NCBI GenBank assembly: GCA_902580505.1
Contig: CACHLB010000002.1
Coordinates: forward strand, 62,001 to 126,000
DNA from: an uncultured Pelagibacteraceae bacterium
Lineage (GTDB): Bacteria > Pseudomonadota > Alphaproteobacteria > Pelagibacterales > Pelagibacteraceae
Reading direction: 5' to 3'
Length of the DNA: 64,000 bases
Shown: in pieces, positions 1 through 12,376 of the stretch
How the letters are laid out: every line of letters begins with the position of its first letter
How positions within the stretch are numbered: position 1 is the first letter of the stretch
Position numbers and translations under genes: made by a program
The notes under the pieces: generated by a model
What the model was told of the DNA's origin: nothing
What the model saw: only the letters and a program-made list of their open reading frames with translations
Databases searched by the model: none

Positions 1-753
1 ATTAAGCATGCAGATATAAGAAGAAGTTTATTAAATATGAAGTCTATAATTGAGGGAGAAAGATCCTTATCTTTTTGGATGGCTCAGCAAGTAGATGTAA
101 GCTTAAGTCATAGTTCGGAGGAAGTAAAAAAAGATGCATCGGATATTGTAGGTCTTATGACGCCTGTAATTAAGTCATTTTTTACAGATATGGGTATGGA
201 AATAACCAATGAAGCAATTCAGGTTTTTGGTGGATATGGTTATACAAAAGACCAAGGGATAGAACAATTATTTAGAGATAATAGAATTACACCTATTTAT
301 GAAGGAACTAATTCAGTGCAGGCAATTGATTTTGTATTTAGAAAAATAAGTCAGAAAAAAGTTTTTGATAATTTTATGAAATATGTAGAAACAGAAATTC
401 AAGATTGTTCAAAAGTAGATAAATTAAATGAACATGTAAAAAAAATATCTGAATTAAAAAATATATTGTCAGATTTCACTGACTGGATATCTCCTAATGG
501 TAACACACCAAAAGACGATATAAGCGCATCATGTAACGATTATTTAAGATTTTTTGGTTATTTTTGTCTTTCATTTATATGGCTAAAGACAATGAGAAAA
601 AGCTATGAAAATTTGGAAAATAATAAAGAGTTTTATGAAGATAAATTAAATACAGGAAATTACTATTTTGATAAAATTTTGCCTAGAGCTGAGAGCCATT
701 ATAAATCTGCTATTTCTGGTAGTAAATATACTATGAGCGCAAAATTTAACTGA
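1..753 (+). CDS. dmdC: Acyl-CoA dehydrogenase DmdC, 3' part (5' end outside window)
   Basis: The frame is open from base 1, so this is the C-terminal part of a longer protein; the ATG at 37 is internal. Conserved acyl-CoA dehydrogenase elements are visible: the ADIRR segment at the window edge, the QVFGGYGYTKD motif, and IYEGTNSVQ, whose Glu (codon 301-303) aligns with the catalytic base of the family. The large C-terminal extension is typical of the DmdC-like subgroup. Family knowledge: DmdC oxidises 3-methylmercaptopropionyl-CoA to methylthioacryloyl-CoA with FAD. Its stop overlaps the next start by one base (TGATG), so it is translationally coupled to the acyl-CoA ligase, with dmdA just beyond. 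The DmdC call, rather than a generic acyl-CoA dehydrogenase, rests mainly on this neighbourhood. Confidence 0.85.
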   Translation: MKHADIRRSLLNMKSIIEGERSLSFWMAQQVDVSLSHSSEEVKKDASDIVGLMTPVIKSFFTDMGMEITNEAIQVFGGYGYTKDQGIEQLFRDNRITPIYEGTNSVQAIDFVFRKISQKKVFDNFMKYVETEIQDCSKVDKLNEHVKKISELKNILSDFTDWISPNGNTPKDDISASCNDYLRFFGYFCLSFIWLKTMRKSYENLENNKEFYEDKLNTGNYYFDKILPRAESHYKSAISGSKYTMSAKFN

Positions 754-2381
754 TGAACAAATATAATCAGAACTTAGATAAAAATCCTTCAAATTATGTC
801 CCTTTAACGCCGCTAAGCTTTCTAGAAAGAGCGAAAGACATTTATCCAAATTACGAAGCTTTAGTATATGAAACAAAATCTTTTACATGGACGGAAGTAT
901 TTAAAAGGTGTATCAAATTTGCAAGTGCACTAGAGAAAATTGGTATTGTTGAAGGAGATACAGTTTCAGTTATGACCTTTAACACTCCAGAGATTTTCGA
1001 GGCACATTACTCTGTTCCTATGACAGGAGCTGTTTTAAATACAATTAATTCAAGACTTGATGCAAAAACTGTTGCTTATATTTTAGAACACAGTGAAGCA
1101 AAAGTATTAATAATAGACAGGCAATTACATGCTGTTGCAGAAAAGGCTTTATCAACTTTAAAGGACAAACCAATTATAATTGATGTTCAAGACGATTTTG
1201 CAGATCAATCCTTATTAAAAAAAATTGGAGATAGAGAATATGAGGAATTTTTAAATACTGGCGATGAAAATTATATTTGGAAAAAACCAAAGGATGAGTG
1301 GCAAGCGATTTCTTTAAGTTATACATCTGGAACAACTGGAAATCCAAAAGGTGTTGTTTATCATCATAGAGGTTCTTATTTAATGTCAACAGGTAGTGCC
1401 GTTGCTTGGAATATGCCAAATAGATTAAATTTTTTAACAGTTGTACCAATGTTCCACTGTAATGGATGGGGGTATCCGTGGACAATACCAATGTTAAATG
1501 GAAAAACAGTTTGTTTAAGAGCGATTGATGTAAAAAAAATATTTGAATTAATTGAAAAGCATGACATTACCCATTTTGGAGGTGCACCTATTGTACTTAA
1601 TATGATAACAGGTGCATCACAAAATGATATCAAAGAATTAAAAAACAAAGTTTATGTTTTAACTGCTGGAGCACCACCTCCAAGTATAATTTTCAAAAAA
1701 ATGAAAGCATTAGGATTTGAGGTAATGCATGTCTATGGTTTAACAGAAACATATGGACATGTTTTACAATGTGCTTGGAATGATGAATGGAATGGTTTTG
1801 AAGAAGATAAAATTAATGAAATTAAAGCAAGGCAAGGTGTGAGATTTCCAAACACAGAAGGAGTGGTTGTTTTAGATCCAGAAACTATGAAACCCATACC
1901 TAAGGATGGAGAAACCATTGGCGAGATAATGATCAAAGGTAATGTTGTTATGAAAGGGTATTTTAAAGATAAAGAGGCCACTGAAAAGGCTATGAAAGAT
2001 GGATGGTTTCACTCTGGTGATTTGGCAGTTATTTATCCAGATGGATACATCAAGGTTAAAGATAGGTCGAAAGATATTATTATTTCAGGTGGAGAGAATA
2101 TCTCTTCTATCGAAATCGAAAACACACTTTCTAAGCACCCAGCTGTTTCAATTGTTGCTGTAGTAGCAAAACCAGATGAGAAATGGGGAGAAGTTCCATG
2201 CGCATTTATAGAGAAAGTGGCAGATAAAGAGACAAATGAAAAAGAATTAATCGATTTTTGTAGAGAAACTCTAGCAGGGTTCAAAATTCCAAAAAAAATA
2301 GACTTCTGTGAACTTCCAAAAACATCAACAGGTAAAATCCAAAAATTTGAATTAAGAAAAAGAGCTAAGGAACTTACTTAG
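753..2381 (+). CDS. dmdB: AMP-forming acyl-CoA ligase, probable 3-methylmercaptopropionate-CoA ligase DmdB
   Basis: A 542-residue ANL-superfamily enzyme that activates a carboxylic acid through an acyl-adenylate. Visible motifs: the phosphate loop YTSGTTGNPKG (residues 190-200), VYGLTET, the GWFHSGDLA hinge region with DRSKDIIISGGENI, and the C-terminal KTSTGKI whose Lys528 is the adenylation lysine. It sits between an acyl-CoA dehydrogenase and dmdA, which matches the DMSP demethylation set, so the likely substrate is 3-methylmercaptopropionate made by DmdA. Family knowledge: DmdB enzymes also accept other short and medium acids, so a wider role is possible. A 65-base gap separates it from dmdA. 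Confidence 0.85.
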   Translation: MNKYNQNLDKNPSNYVPLTPLSFLERAKDIYPNYEALVYETKSFTWTEVFKRCIKFASALEKIGIVEGDTVSVMTFNTPEIFEAHYSVPMTGAVLNTINSRLDAKTVAYILEHSEAKVLIIDRQLHAVAEKALSTLKDKPIIIDVQDDFADQSLLKKIGDREYEEFLNTGDENYIWKKPKDEWQAISLSYTSGTTGNPKGVVYHHRGSYLMSTGSAVAWNMPNRLNFLTVVPMFHCNGWGYPWTIPMLNGKTVCLRAIDVKKIFELIEKHDITHFGGAPIVLNMITGASQNDIKELKNKVYVLTAGAPPPSIIFKKMKALGFEVMHVYGLTETYGHVLQCAWNDEWNGFEEDKINEIKARQGVRFPNTEGVVVLDPETMKPIPKDGETIGEIMIKGNVVMKGYFKDKEATEKAMKDGWFHSGDLAVIYPDGYIKVKDRSKDIIISGGENISSIEIENTLSKHPAVSIVAVVAKPDEKWGEVPCAFIEKVADKETNEKELIDFCRETLAGFKIPKKIDFCELPKTSTGKIQKFELRKRAKELT

Positions 2382-2446
2382 ATTTCTTTCAAATAAATAA
2401 CTTACTTTCTTTACAAATAGATAAAAAGATGACACTAAGCTAAAAA

Positions 2447-3556
2447 ATGAAAAACTTTTCTATTGCAAAATCAAGAAGACTTAGAGGTACGCCTTATACA
2501 TCAAGAATTGAAAAACAAGGTGTTACAGCTTACACAATATACAATCATATGTTGCTTCCTGCTGCATTTGGTTCTTTAGAAGATTCATATCATCATTTAA
2601 AAGAGCATGTTCAAGTTTGGGATGTGGCTGCTGAAAGACAAGTAGAGATTACTGGAAAAGATGCTGCAAAAATGGTTCAACTTATGACTTGTAGAGATCT
2701 TTCGAAATCAAAAGATGGAAGATGTTATTACTGTCCAATCATAGATGATAATGCTGGATTAATTAATGACCCAGTTGTTCTAAGATTTAATGAGAATAAA
2801 TGGTGGGTTTCTATTGCAGATACAGATGTAATCTTATTTGCTAAAGGATTGGCAATCGGGAATAAATTTGATGTAAATATTATTGAACCTGAAGTTGATA
2901 TTATGGCTGTGCAAGGTCCTAAATCATTTAAATTAATGGAAAAAGTTTTTGGTGAAAAAATAACAAATTTAAAATTTTTTGGTTTTGATTATTTTGATTT
3001 TGCTGGAGCCAAACATTTAATTGCTCAATCAGGATGGTCTAAACAAGGTGGATATGAAATTTATGTAGAGAATAATGAGTCGGGTTTAAAACTATACGAT
3101 CATTTATTTGAAATCGGAGATGAGTTTAATATTAGAGCAGGATGTCCTAATTTAATTGAACGTATCGAAAGTGGATTACTTTCTCAAGGAAACGATATGG
3201 ACAATGGAGACAACCCATACGAATGTGGCTTTGATAAATATATTAATGTTGATAGTGATGTTGAATTTTTAGGAAAAGAGAAATTAAAAAAAATAAAGTC
3301 TGAAGGAATTAAAAGAAAACTAATGGGCGTTAAAATTGATACTGATAAAATAAGCGTAACTGGTTCAATGAATTTAACAGATGAAAAAAATAATATAATC
3401 GGAGAACTAAGATCAGGTTGTTACAATCCAACTTTTAAACAGGTAATTGGTATAGCTATGATAAAAAAACCATATTTTGAAGCAAAGCAAACATTCAAAA
3501 TTGATATAAATGGTAATAGTTTTAACGGAACAGTTTGCGATTTACCTTTCATTTAG
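2447..3556 (+). CDS. dmdA: Dimethylsulfoniopropionate demethylase
   Basis: A 369-residue GcvT-fold protein whose sequence (start [20 protein letters not shown], later [15 protein letters not shown] and [12 protein letters not shown]) closely resembles, from memory, the characterised Pelagibacter DmdA, with the same length. It transfers a methyl group from DMSP to tetrahydrofolate, giving 3-methylmercaptopropionate and 5-methyl-THF in the cytoplasm. The ligase and dehydrogenase for the next two steps lie directly upstream. No clear Shine-Dalgarno is visible before the ATG, and the 65-base leader is AT-rich without a convincing promoter. Distinguished from GcvT by the absence of a glycine-cleavage neighbourhood and by the DmdA-type N-terminus. 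Confidence 0.95.
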   Translation: MKNFSIAKSRRLRGTPYTSRIEKQGVTAYTIYNHMLLPAAFGSLEDSYHHLKEHVQVWDVAAERQVEITGKDAAKMVQLMTCRDLSKSKDGRCYYCPIIDDNAGLINDPVVLRFNENKWWVSIADTDVILFAKGLAIGNKFDVNIIEPEVDIMAVQGPKSFKLMEKVFGEKITNLKFFGFDYFDFAGAKHLIAQSGWSKQGGYEIYVENNESGLKLYDHLFEIGDEFNIRAGCPNLIERIESGLLSQGNDMDNGDNPYECGFDKYINVDSDVEFLGKEKLKKIKSEGIKRKLMGVKIDTDKISVTGSMNLTDEKNNIIGELRSGCYNPTFKQVIGIAMIKKPYFEAKQTFKIDINGNSFNGTVCDLPFI

Positions 3557-3570
3557 TATAAATCTTTAAA

Positions 3571-4581
3571 ATGACTAATATAGCTATCATCGGTGCAACC
3601 GGTAATGTTGGAAGAAAGACACTAGAAGTTATAGAAAAAAAGGATATTAAATTTAATAACCTTTTTTTAGTAGCTTCTTCTAATAGTGCTGGAAAAAAAA
3701 TAAGTTTTAAGGGCAAAGATTATGAAGTCCATGATCTTGAAAAATACGATTTTTCAAATGCAAATATAACTTTTTTTGCAGCAGGTGGTAAAATTGCAGA
3801 ACAATATGCAGAAAGTGCAGCAAAATTAACAACTGTAATTGATAATTCTAGTTTTTTTAGAATGGATCCTGACGTTCCACTTATTGTACCTCAAGTGAAT
3901 GCAGAAAAAATTAATGAAATGAAAAAAAATATTGTGGCAAATCCTAACTGCTCAACAGCTCAATTAGTATTAGCTCTTAAACCATTACATGATTTATATA
4001 AAATAAAAAGAGTAATAGTTTCCACCTATCAATCTGTTTCTGGAGGTGGAAAGGCACCTATGGATGAATTGATTGAACAAACTAAATCTTATCTTGATGG
4101 AAATTCTGTTGAATCTAAAAATTTTACTAAACAAATAGCTTTCAATATCATTCCTCACATTGATGTTTTTTCGGATGATGGATACACAAAAGAAGAATTG
4201 AAAATGACTAATGAAACAAAAAAAATACTGGACAATAATATAGAGCTAACAGCTACGTGCGTTAGAATTCCTGTTCTTGTATCACATTCAGAATCAGTAA
4301 ATATAGAGTTTGAAAATCCTTATTCTCTAGAACAAATCAGAGAAGCATTAAATAATGCTGATGGTTGTAGAGTTATAGATAAAAGAGAAAATGGAGGATA
4401 TAGTACACCAATAGAAGCAACTGGTAGTGATGAAACATTTATCTCAAGAATTAGAGATGATAAAACAAAAGAGAATTCAATTAATCTGTGGATCGTTTCA
4501 GATAACCTATTAAGAGGCGCCGCATTAAATTCTGTTGAAATTGCAGAAACAATAATGAAAGCAAATCAAAATGGAAAATAA
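3571..4581 (+). CDS. asd: Aspartate-semialdehyde dehydrogenase
   Basis: A 336-residue NADP-dependent enzyme that reduces aspartyl phosphate to aspartate semialdehyde, the branch point to lysine/DAP, threonine and methionine. Visible: N-terminal GATGNVGRK dinucleotide loop, catalytic Cys127 in NPNCSTAQ, and the substrate segment YQSVSGGGKAPMDEL. It begins 14 bases after dmdA, and its last 11 bases overlap sdhC, so it is embedded between the DMSP genes and the succinate dehydrogenase operon. Confidence 0.95.
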   Translation: MTNIAIIGATGNVGRKTLEVIEKKDIKFNNLFLVASSNSAGKKISFKGKDYEVHDLEKYDFSNANITFFAAGGKIAEQYAESAAKLTTVIDNSSFFRMDPDVPLIVPQVNAEKINEMKKNIVANPNCSTAQLVLALKPLHDLYKIKRVIVSTYQSVSGGGKAPMDELIEQTKSYLDGNSVESKNFTKQIAFNIIPHIDVFSDDGYTKEELKMTNETKKILDNNIELTATCVRIPVLVSHSESVNIEFENPYSLEQIREALNNADGCRVIDKRENGGYSTPIEATGSDETFISRIRDDKTKENSINLWIVSDNLLRGAALNSVEIAETIMKANQNGK

Positions 4582-4951
4582 TCCTTTATCTCCTCATATT
4601 CAAATTTATAGATGGCATGTTTCATCTTTAGTTTCAATATCTCATAGAATTACAGGAATAATAAATATATTAGCAATAACTTTAATTTGTATCTTTTTTA
4701 TTTTTTTTTCATTTAGCGAAGGAAGTCATGAATTTATAAAATTATTCCTCCAATCTATTATTGGGAAATTTTTCATCTTAGGTATTACATGGTCTTTTAG
4801 TTTTCAAATCTTAAGTGAGATAAGACATTTAATTATGGATTTTGGTTATGGATTTGAGTTAAAAACTACAAAAATTACTGGCTTAATTGTAATATTTGGA
4901 TCTTTTATATTAACCGTTTCAATTTATTTAATAGGACGAAATTTATTTTAA
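4571..4951 (+). CDS. sdhC: Succinate dehydrogenase cytochrome b556-type anchor subunit
   Basis: 126 residues with three hydrophobic segments, a membrane anchor of complex II. The quinone-site motif SISHRITG is present (Ser22, His25, Arg26), as is EIRHLIMDFGYGF near residues 83-95. The residue aligned with the heme-b axial histidine of other SdhC proteins (E. coli His84, in YHVVVGIRH) is Gln79 here (FQILSEIRH), and the usual Gly before IRH is Glu83. His86 of IRH remains. First gene of a coupled sdhCDAB operon; its stop and the sdhD start share one base (TAATG). Confidence 0.93.
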   Translation: MENNPLSPHIQIYRWHVSSLVSISHRITGIINILAITLICIFFIFFSFSEGSHEFIKLFLQSIIGKFFILGITWSFSFQILSEIRHLIMDFGYGFELKTTKITGLIVIFGSFILTVSIYLIGRNLF

Positions 4952-5280
4952 TGAGAGCAGTAACAAAAAAATGGGTATTTTTAAAAGTGAGTTCTCTTAT
5001 ATTAGTACCTTTGATGTTATGGTTTGCTTTAAATTTGGTTAGTATTTATGACAAAAGCTACTTAGAGATATTAACTTTTCTAACTTCTCAACCTTCAAAG
5101 TTTATATTTAGTCTTTTTCTTATTTTTGCTTACTTTTTCTCGGCATTAAGCATCAGCGAGGTTTTTGAGGACTATATTAAAGATGAAAAAATCAAAAATG
5201 CCGCAAACAAAGCTTTAAATTTTTTTGCTATAACAATCCCTTTAATTACAATATTTGCGGTATTTAAACTAACTATATGA
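4951..5280 (+). CDS. sdhD: Succinate dehydrogenase hydrophobic anchor subunit, no heme histidine
   Basis: 109 residues with three hydrophobic stretches. The segment [15 protein letters not shown] aligns with the conserved HxxxGxxxxxxDY block of SdhD: Asp74 and the quinone-site Tyr75 are kept, but the heme-b axial His (E. coli His71) is Phe63 and the following Gly is Ser67. The whole protein contains no histidine and no cysteine, so no alternative His or Cys ligand exists in this subunit. Four-base overlap (ATGA) with sdhA. Identification rests on position between sdhC and sdhA plus the DY motif. Confidence 0.9.
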   Translation: MRAVTKKWVFLKVSSLILVPLMLWFALNLVSIYDKSYLEILTFLTSQPSKFIFSLFLIFAYFFSALSISEVFEDYIKDEKIKNAANKALNFFAITIPLITIFAVFKLTI

Positions 5281-7052
5281 AATCTTATAATATTATAGAT
5301 CATGAATACGATGTCGTTGTCCTTGGTGCTGGAGGTTCTGGCCTAAGAGCTGCGGTTGGCTTAAGTGAAGCTGGATTAAAAACTGCATGCATTTCTAAAG
5401 TCTTTCCAACCAGAAGTCATACATCAGCTGCCCAAGGTGGAATTTCAGCAGCCCTTGGAAACATGGGTGAAGACGATTGGCGTTGGCATATGTACGATAC
5501 TGTAAAAGGAGCAGATTGGTTAGGCGATCAAGATAGTATTGAATATTTGTGTAAGGAAGCTCCAAAAGCAGTACTAGAATTAGAAAAGTATGGTGTTCCT
5601 TTTAGTAGAACAGAAGACGGAAAAATCTATCAAAGACCATTTGGAGGAATGACAAAAAATTATGGAAATGGAATTGTACAAAGAACTTGTGCTGCAGCAG
5701 ACAGAACTGGTCATGCAATTCTTCATACATTGTATGGTCAAGCACTTAAACATAATACAGAATTTTTTATTGAATATTTTGCATTAGACTTAATTATGAA
5801 AGATGGTCAATGCAAAGGTTTAATTGCTTGGAATTTAAATGATGGAACAATTCATCGTTTTAGATCTCACATAACAATTATAGCCACAGGGGGATATGGG
5901 AAAGTGTATTACTCAGCAACATCCGCACATACTTGTACTGGTGATGGTAATGCAATGGTATTAAGAGCTGGATTACCTCTTCAAGATATGGAGTTTGTAC
6001 AATTTCACCCAACAGGAATATATGGACATGGAACACTTATTTCTGAAGGTGTAAGGGGTGAAGGTGGATATTTGGTAAACTCTAAAGGTGAGAGATTTAT
6101 GGAGAGATATGCTCCTAACGCTAAAGATCTTGCATCAAGAGATGTAGTTAGCAGATCAATGTCAATTGAAATCAATGAGGGAAGAGGTGTTGGTAAAGAT
6201 CAAGACCATGTTCATTTATATTTAAGTCATTTAGATAAAAAAGTTATTGAAGATAGATTGCCAGGCATCACAGAAGCAGCAAGATTATTTGCAAATGTAG
6301 ATGTAACTAAAGAACCAATACCAGTTGTTCCAACTGTTCATTATAATATGGGTGGTATACCAACAAATTATAAAGCTGAAGTTTTAACAGTAAACGGATC
6401 TCAAAAAACAGTCCCAGGCTTGATGGCGATTGGTGAGGCCGCATGCGTATCTGTGCATGGAGCAAATAGATTAGGTTCAAATTCACTAATTGATTTGGTT
6501 GTTTTTGGAAGAGCTGCAGCTAAGAGAGCAGCGGAGTTAGTAAAACCTGGTACGCCTCACGAAGAAGTTAGTGAAAGTGAAACCGAAAAATGTCTAAATA
6601 GATTTGATAAATTGAGGTATGCAGAGGGAGATAATGGAACTGCTGAACTTAGACTGGCGATGCAAAAAACAATGCAGTCTAAATGCGCTGTATTTAGAAC
6701 TGAAAAGAATCTTAAAGAGGGCGTAGATGAGATCAGAAAAACCTATGACGGCATGGAATCGATTTCTGTTAAAGATAAATCGTTGGTATTTAATACTGAT
6801 TTAGTTGAGACTTTAGAATTTGATAATTTAATTAGACAAGCGATAACAACTGTAGATTCTGCATATCACAGAAAAGAAAGCAGAGGAGCTCATGCTCGTG
6901 AAGATTATCCAAAAAGAAATGATGAAAAATTTATGAAACATACATTATCTTGGTGTGATGGAAAAAATACTAAAATTGAATACAGAGATGTACACACTTC
7001 AACATTAACAAATGAAGTCCAATATTTTCCTCCACAAGAAAGAGTGTATTAA
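5277..7052 (+). CDS. sdhA: Succinate dehydrogenase flavoprotein subunit
   Basis: 591 residues, full length. Visible: N-terminal FAD loop [14 protein letters not shown], the [10 protein letters not shown] motif with the histidine that carries covalent FAD, the substrate segment [23 protein letters not shown] and the C-terminal [12 protein letters not shown] block. It oxidises succinate to fumarate on the cytoplasmic side and passes electrons to SdhB. It overlaps sdhD by 4 bases and sdhB by one, so the four subunits are translationally coupled. Confidence 0.97.
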   Translation: MKSYNIIDHEYDVVVLGAGGSGLRAAVGLSEAGLKTACISKVFPTRSHTSAAQGGISAALGNMGEDDWRWHMYDTVKGADWLGDQDSIEYLCKEAPKAVLELEKYGVPFSRTEDGKIYQRPFGGMTKNYGNGIVQRTCAAADRTGHAILHTLYGQALKHNTEFFIEYFALDLIMKDGQCKGLIAWNLNDGTIHRFRSHITIIATGGYGKVYYSATSAHTCTGDGNAMVLRAGLPLQDMEFVQFHPTGIYGHGTLISEGVRGEGGYLVNSKGERFMERYAPNAKDLASRDVVSRSMSIEINEGRGVGKDQDHVHLYLSHLDKKVIEDRLPGITEAARLFANVDVTKEPIPVVPTVHYNMGGIPTNYKAEVLTVNGSQKTVPGLMAIGEAACVSVHGANRLGSNSLIDLVVFGRAAAKRAAELVKPGTPHEEVSESETEKCLNRFDKLRYAEGDNGTAELRLAMQKTMQSKCAVFRTEKNLKEGVDEIRKTYDGMESISVKDKSLVFNTDLVETLEFDNLIRQAITTVDSAYHRKESRGAHAREDYPKRNDEKFMKHTLSWCDGKNTKIEYRDVHTSTLTNEVQYFPPQERVY

Positions 7053-7825
7053 TGGTTCAATTAAATTTACCACAAAATTCAAAAGTTAATAAAGGTAAAT
7101 ATTTTAAAGACAAAACTGGTTCAAAGAATATTAGAAAAGTAAATGTTTATAGATGGGATCCAACCACTGGAGAGAACCCAAGGATAGACACATATGAAGT
7201 AGATATGGACAATTGTCCATCTAAAGTTTTAGATATACTAAATAAAATTAAAAACGAAATTGATCCAACACTTGCATATAGAAGATCTTGTGCGCATGGA
7301 GTTTGTGGTTCATGTGCAATGAATATGGGTGGAAAAAATGGTCTTGCATGTACTAAGCCACATGCAGAAATTAAGGGAGATATAGATATATATCCTTTGC
7401 CTCACTTAAAAGTAAAAAAAGATTTAATAGGAGACTTAAGTGGACTATATAAACAATACCAATCCATTGAGCCTTGGTTAAAAAATAATTCAAAAAGTGA
7501 AACAACAGAAATTCATCAATCTCCAGAAGATAGAGCTAAACTTGATGGAGCTTATGAATGTATAATGTGTGCTTGTTGTTCTACTTCATGTCCTAGTTAT
7601 TGGTGGAACGGTGATAAGTATTTAGGTCCTGCAGTTTTATTACAAGCTTATAGATGGATAATGGATAGCAGAGACGAAGATAGAAAGGAAAGACTTCAAA
7701 AGGTTGCAGACGAACTTAAGCTTTATAGATGCCATACGATTTTGAACTGCACTAACGCATGTCCAAAAGGATTAAATCCAGCAAAAGCTATTGCTGAGAT
7801 AAAGAAAATGCTTGCAACCACATAA
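7052..7825 (+). CDS. sdhB: Succinate dehydrogenase iron-sulfur subunit
   Basis: 257 residues carrying three cluster motifs: [18 protein letters not shown] plus a later Cys for [2Fe-2S], [16 protein letters not shown] for [4Fe-4S], and [17 protein letters not shown] for [3Fe-4S]. Electrons run from SdhA through these to quinone at the SdhB/C/D interface. Its clusters are complete, so the heme-ligand losses in SdhC/D do not accompany decay of the electron path to quinone. Followed 20 bases later by mmsA. Confidence 0.97.
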   Translation: MVQLNLPQNSKVNKGKYFKDKTGSKNIRKVNVYRWDPTTGENPRIDTYEVDMDNCPSKVLDILNKIKNEIDPTLAYRRSCAHGVCGSCAMNMGGKNGLACTKPHAEIKGDIDIYPLPHLKVKKDLIGDLSGLYKQYQSIEPWLKNNSKSETTEIHQSPEDRAKLDGAYECIMCACCSTSCPSYWWNGDKYLGPAVLLQAYRWIMDSRDEDRKERLQKVADELKLYRCHTILNCTNACPKGLNPAKAIAEIKKMLATT

Positions 7826-7845
7826 TTACTTATTTAAATACATCC

Positions 7846-10306
<2,461 letters not shown>

Positions 10307-10309
10307 TTA

Positions 10310-11470
10310 ATGAATATTCACGAACACCAAGCAAAGAATATACTCAGAAAATATGGAGCTAAAGTTCCGAATGGAGTTTATGCTCTAGATGTAAATGAAT
10401 TATTGGAAAAAGCTAAAAATCTTAAAACTGATAAATATGTGTTGAAAGCACAAATTCATGCTGGAGGCAGAGGTAAAGCTGGTGGAGTTAAAATAGTAAA
10501 TGATTTAAAAAGTCTTGAAACAGAGGCAAAATCCTTGCTTGGAAAAAAATTAATCACTCATCAGACAGGACCTAGTGGAAGAATTGTTAAAAGATTATAT
10601 GTCGAAGTTTCATCTAACATTGATAAAGAATTTTATTTGTCTTGCGTTGTAGATCGTGCAAGCTCAAAGATAGCTTTTATCTCAAGTGATCAAGGGGGTA
10701 TGGATATAGAAGAAGTCGCAATCAAATCTCCTGAGAAAATTTTAACAACAAAAGTAGACTTAGATAACGAAATATCTGATGAAAATTGTGCTAAAATAAT
10801 AAGTATTTTTAATCTAGATGAAGAAACAAAAGAGCAAGGAATTAGTCTAATAAAGTCCATATACAAATTATTTATAGAAACGGATGCTAATTTAATTGAA
10901 ATTAATCCTTTAATTTTAACAAAAGAAAAAGAGTTGATTTGTTTAGATGCAAAAATGAATTTTGATGGAAATGCTTTATTCAGACATCCAGAACTAATTG
11001 AGTTGAGAGACCTCAATGAAGAAGAAGAAACAGAGATAGAAGCTAGCAAGCATGATTTAGCATATATTAAACTTGATGGAACAATTGGATGTATGGTTAA
11101 TGGAGCTGGGCTCGCAATGGCAACTATGGATATAATTAAATTATATGGAAAGGAGCCAGCAAATTTTTTAGATGTTGGTGGTGGTGCTTCTAAAGAAAAA
11201 GTGGCAGCTGCTTTTAAAATAATTTTATCAGATAAAAATGTTAAAGGAATATTGATTAATATTTTTGGTGGAATAATGAGATGTGATGTTCTTGCCCAAG
11301 GTGTTGTGGATGCTGCAAAAGAAATAAAAATGAATGTTCCTTTAGTTGTAAGATTAGCCGGAACAAATTTTGAAGAGGGAAAAAAAATTCTTGATAATTC
11401 AGGTCTTGAGTTAATTTCTGCATCTGATTTATCAGATGCTGCCAAAAAAATTGTAGAGGCTATTAAATAA
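10310..11470 (+). CDS. sucC: Succinyl-CoA synthetase (ADP-forming) beta subunit
   Basis: 386 residues with an N-terminal ATP-grasp domain ([16 protein letters not shown]), EINPLIL metal-binding region, and a C-terminal CoA-ligase domain with [13 protein letters not shown] and [10 protein letters not shown]. Forms the alpha/beta enzyme with SucD that makes ATP from succinyl-CoA. The next gene starts directly after its stop. A long open frame on the opposite strand (10690-11496) is a shadow of this gene. Confidence 0.97.
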   Translation: MNIHEHQAKNILRKYGAKVPNGVYALDVNELLEKAKNLKTDKYVLKAQIHAGGRGKAGGVKIVNDLKSLETEAKSLLGKKLITHQTGPSGRIVKRLYVEVSSNIDKEFYLSCVVDRASSKIAFISSDQGGMDIEEVAIKSPEKILTTKVDLDNEISDENCAKIISIFNLDEETKEQGISLIKSIYKLFIETDANLIEINPLILTKEKELICLDAKMNFDGNALFRHPELIELRDLNEEEETEIEASKHDLAYIKLDGTIGCMVNGAGLAMATMDIIKLYGKEPANFLDVGGGASKEKVAAAFKIILSDKNVKGILINIFGGIMRCDVLAQGVVDAAKEIKMNVPLVVRLAGTNFEEGKKILDNSGLELISASDLSDAAKKIVEAIK

Positions 11471-12346
11471 ATGTCAGTTTTAGTTAATAAAAACACAAAG
11501 TTAATTTGCCAAGGTTTTACGGGTAGTCATGGAACCTTTCATTCGGAGCAAGCAATTAAATATGGAACAAATTTAGTCGGAGGGGTTACACCAAAAAAAG
11601 GTGGTCAAACTCATCTAGATAGACCAGTATTTAATACAGTAAAGGAAGCAGTCGATAAAACTGGTGCCAACGCAACCATGATTTATGTTCCTGCGAAATT
11701 TGCATCTGCAGCAATCATAGAGGCCATTGAAGCTAATTTAGAATTAATTGTTTGTATCACTGAGGGAATACCAGTTCTTGATATGATTAAGGTCAAAAAA
11801 AAGTTACTTAATTCAAAATCAAGATTAATCGGTCCCAATTGTCCAGGGATAATCACTCCCGATGAATGCAAGATCGGGATAATGCCAGGAAATATACATA
11901 AAAAGGGTTCTGTTGGTATTGTATCAAGATCCGGAACTTTGACCTACGAGGCTGTCGCACAAACTACAGAAAATGATTTGGGGCAATCAACATGTATAGG
12001 TATAGGTGGTGATCCAATCAATGGTACGAATTTTATTGATTGCTTAGATTTATTTTTAAAAGATGAGGAAACTAAATCAATTTTAATGATTGGTGAAATA
12101 GGTGGATCAGCTGAAGAAGAAGCAGCTGAATTTGTAAAAAATCATGAAATAAAAAAACCCATGGTTGGTTTTATTGCAGGAGTTACAGCACCACCGGGTA
12201 GAAGAATGGGACATGCAGGGGCCATAATATCAGGTGGTAAAGGTGGGGCTAAAGATAAGATCAAAAAAATGGAAGATTGTGGCATAGAAGTAGCCACATC
12301 ACCTTCAGAAATTGGAAAAACATTGTTAAATAAATTGTCCAATTGA
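11471..12346 (+). CDS. sucD: Succinyl-CoA synthetase alpha subunit
   Basis: 291 residues. Visible: N-terminal CoA-binding Rossmann region ([15 protein letters not shown]), [19 protein letters not shown], and [15 protein letters not shown] whose His is the phosphorylated active-site residue. Directly abuts sucC with no spacer, giving 1:1 coupled translation. Confidence 0.97.
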   Translation: MSVLVNKNTKLICQGFTGSHGTFHSEQAIKYGTNLVGGVTPKKGGQTHLDRPVFNTVKEAVDKTGANATMIYVPAKFASAAIIEAIEANLELIVCITEGIPVLDMIKVKKKLLNSKSRLIGPNCPGIITPDECKIGIMPGNIHKKGSVGIVSRSGTLTYEAVAQTTENDLGQSTCIGIGGDPINGTNFIDCLDLFLKDEETKSILMIGEIGGSAEEEAAEFVKNHEIKKPMVGFIAGVTAPPGRRMGHAGAIISGGKGGAKDKIKKMEDCGIEVATSPSEIGKTLLNKLSN

Positions 12347-12376
12347 AAACAAAATTTAGTATTATAATAAAATAAA

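Noticed and set aside
2382..2446. A GCTAAAAA just before dmdA, resembling the SAM-II/SAM-V pseudoknot strand, with CTTAG/CTAAG complementarity upstream.
   Set aside because: No GC-rich P1 stem, no GATTTA loop and the spacing is wrong; in AT-rich DNA such a short match is expected by chance.
10690..11496. 268-residue open frame on the minus strand across sucC.
   Set aside because: Antisense shadow of sucC with Ser/Ile-rich low-complexity translation and no family resemblance; sucC is unmistakable on the other strand.
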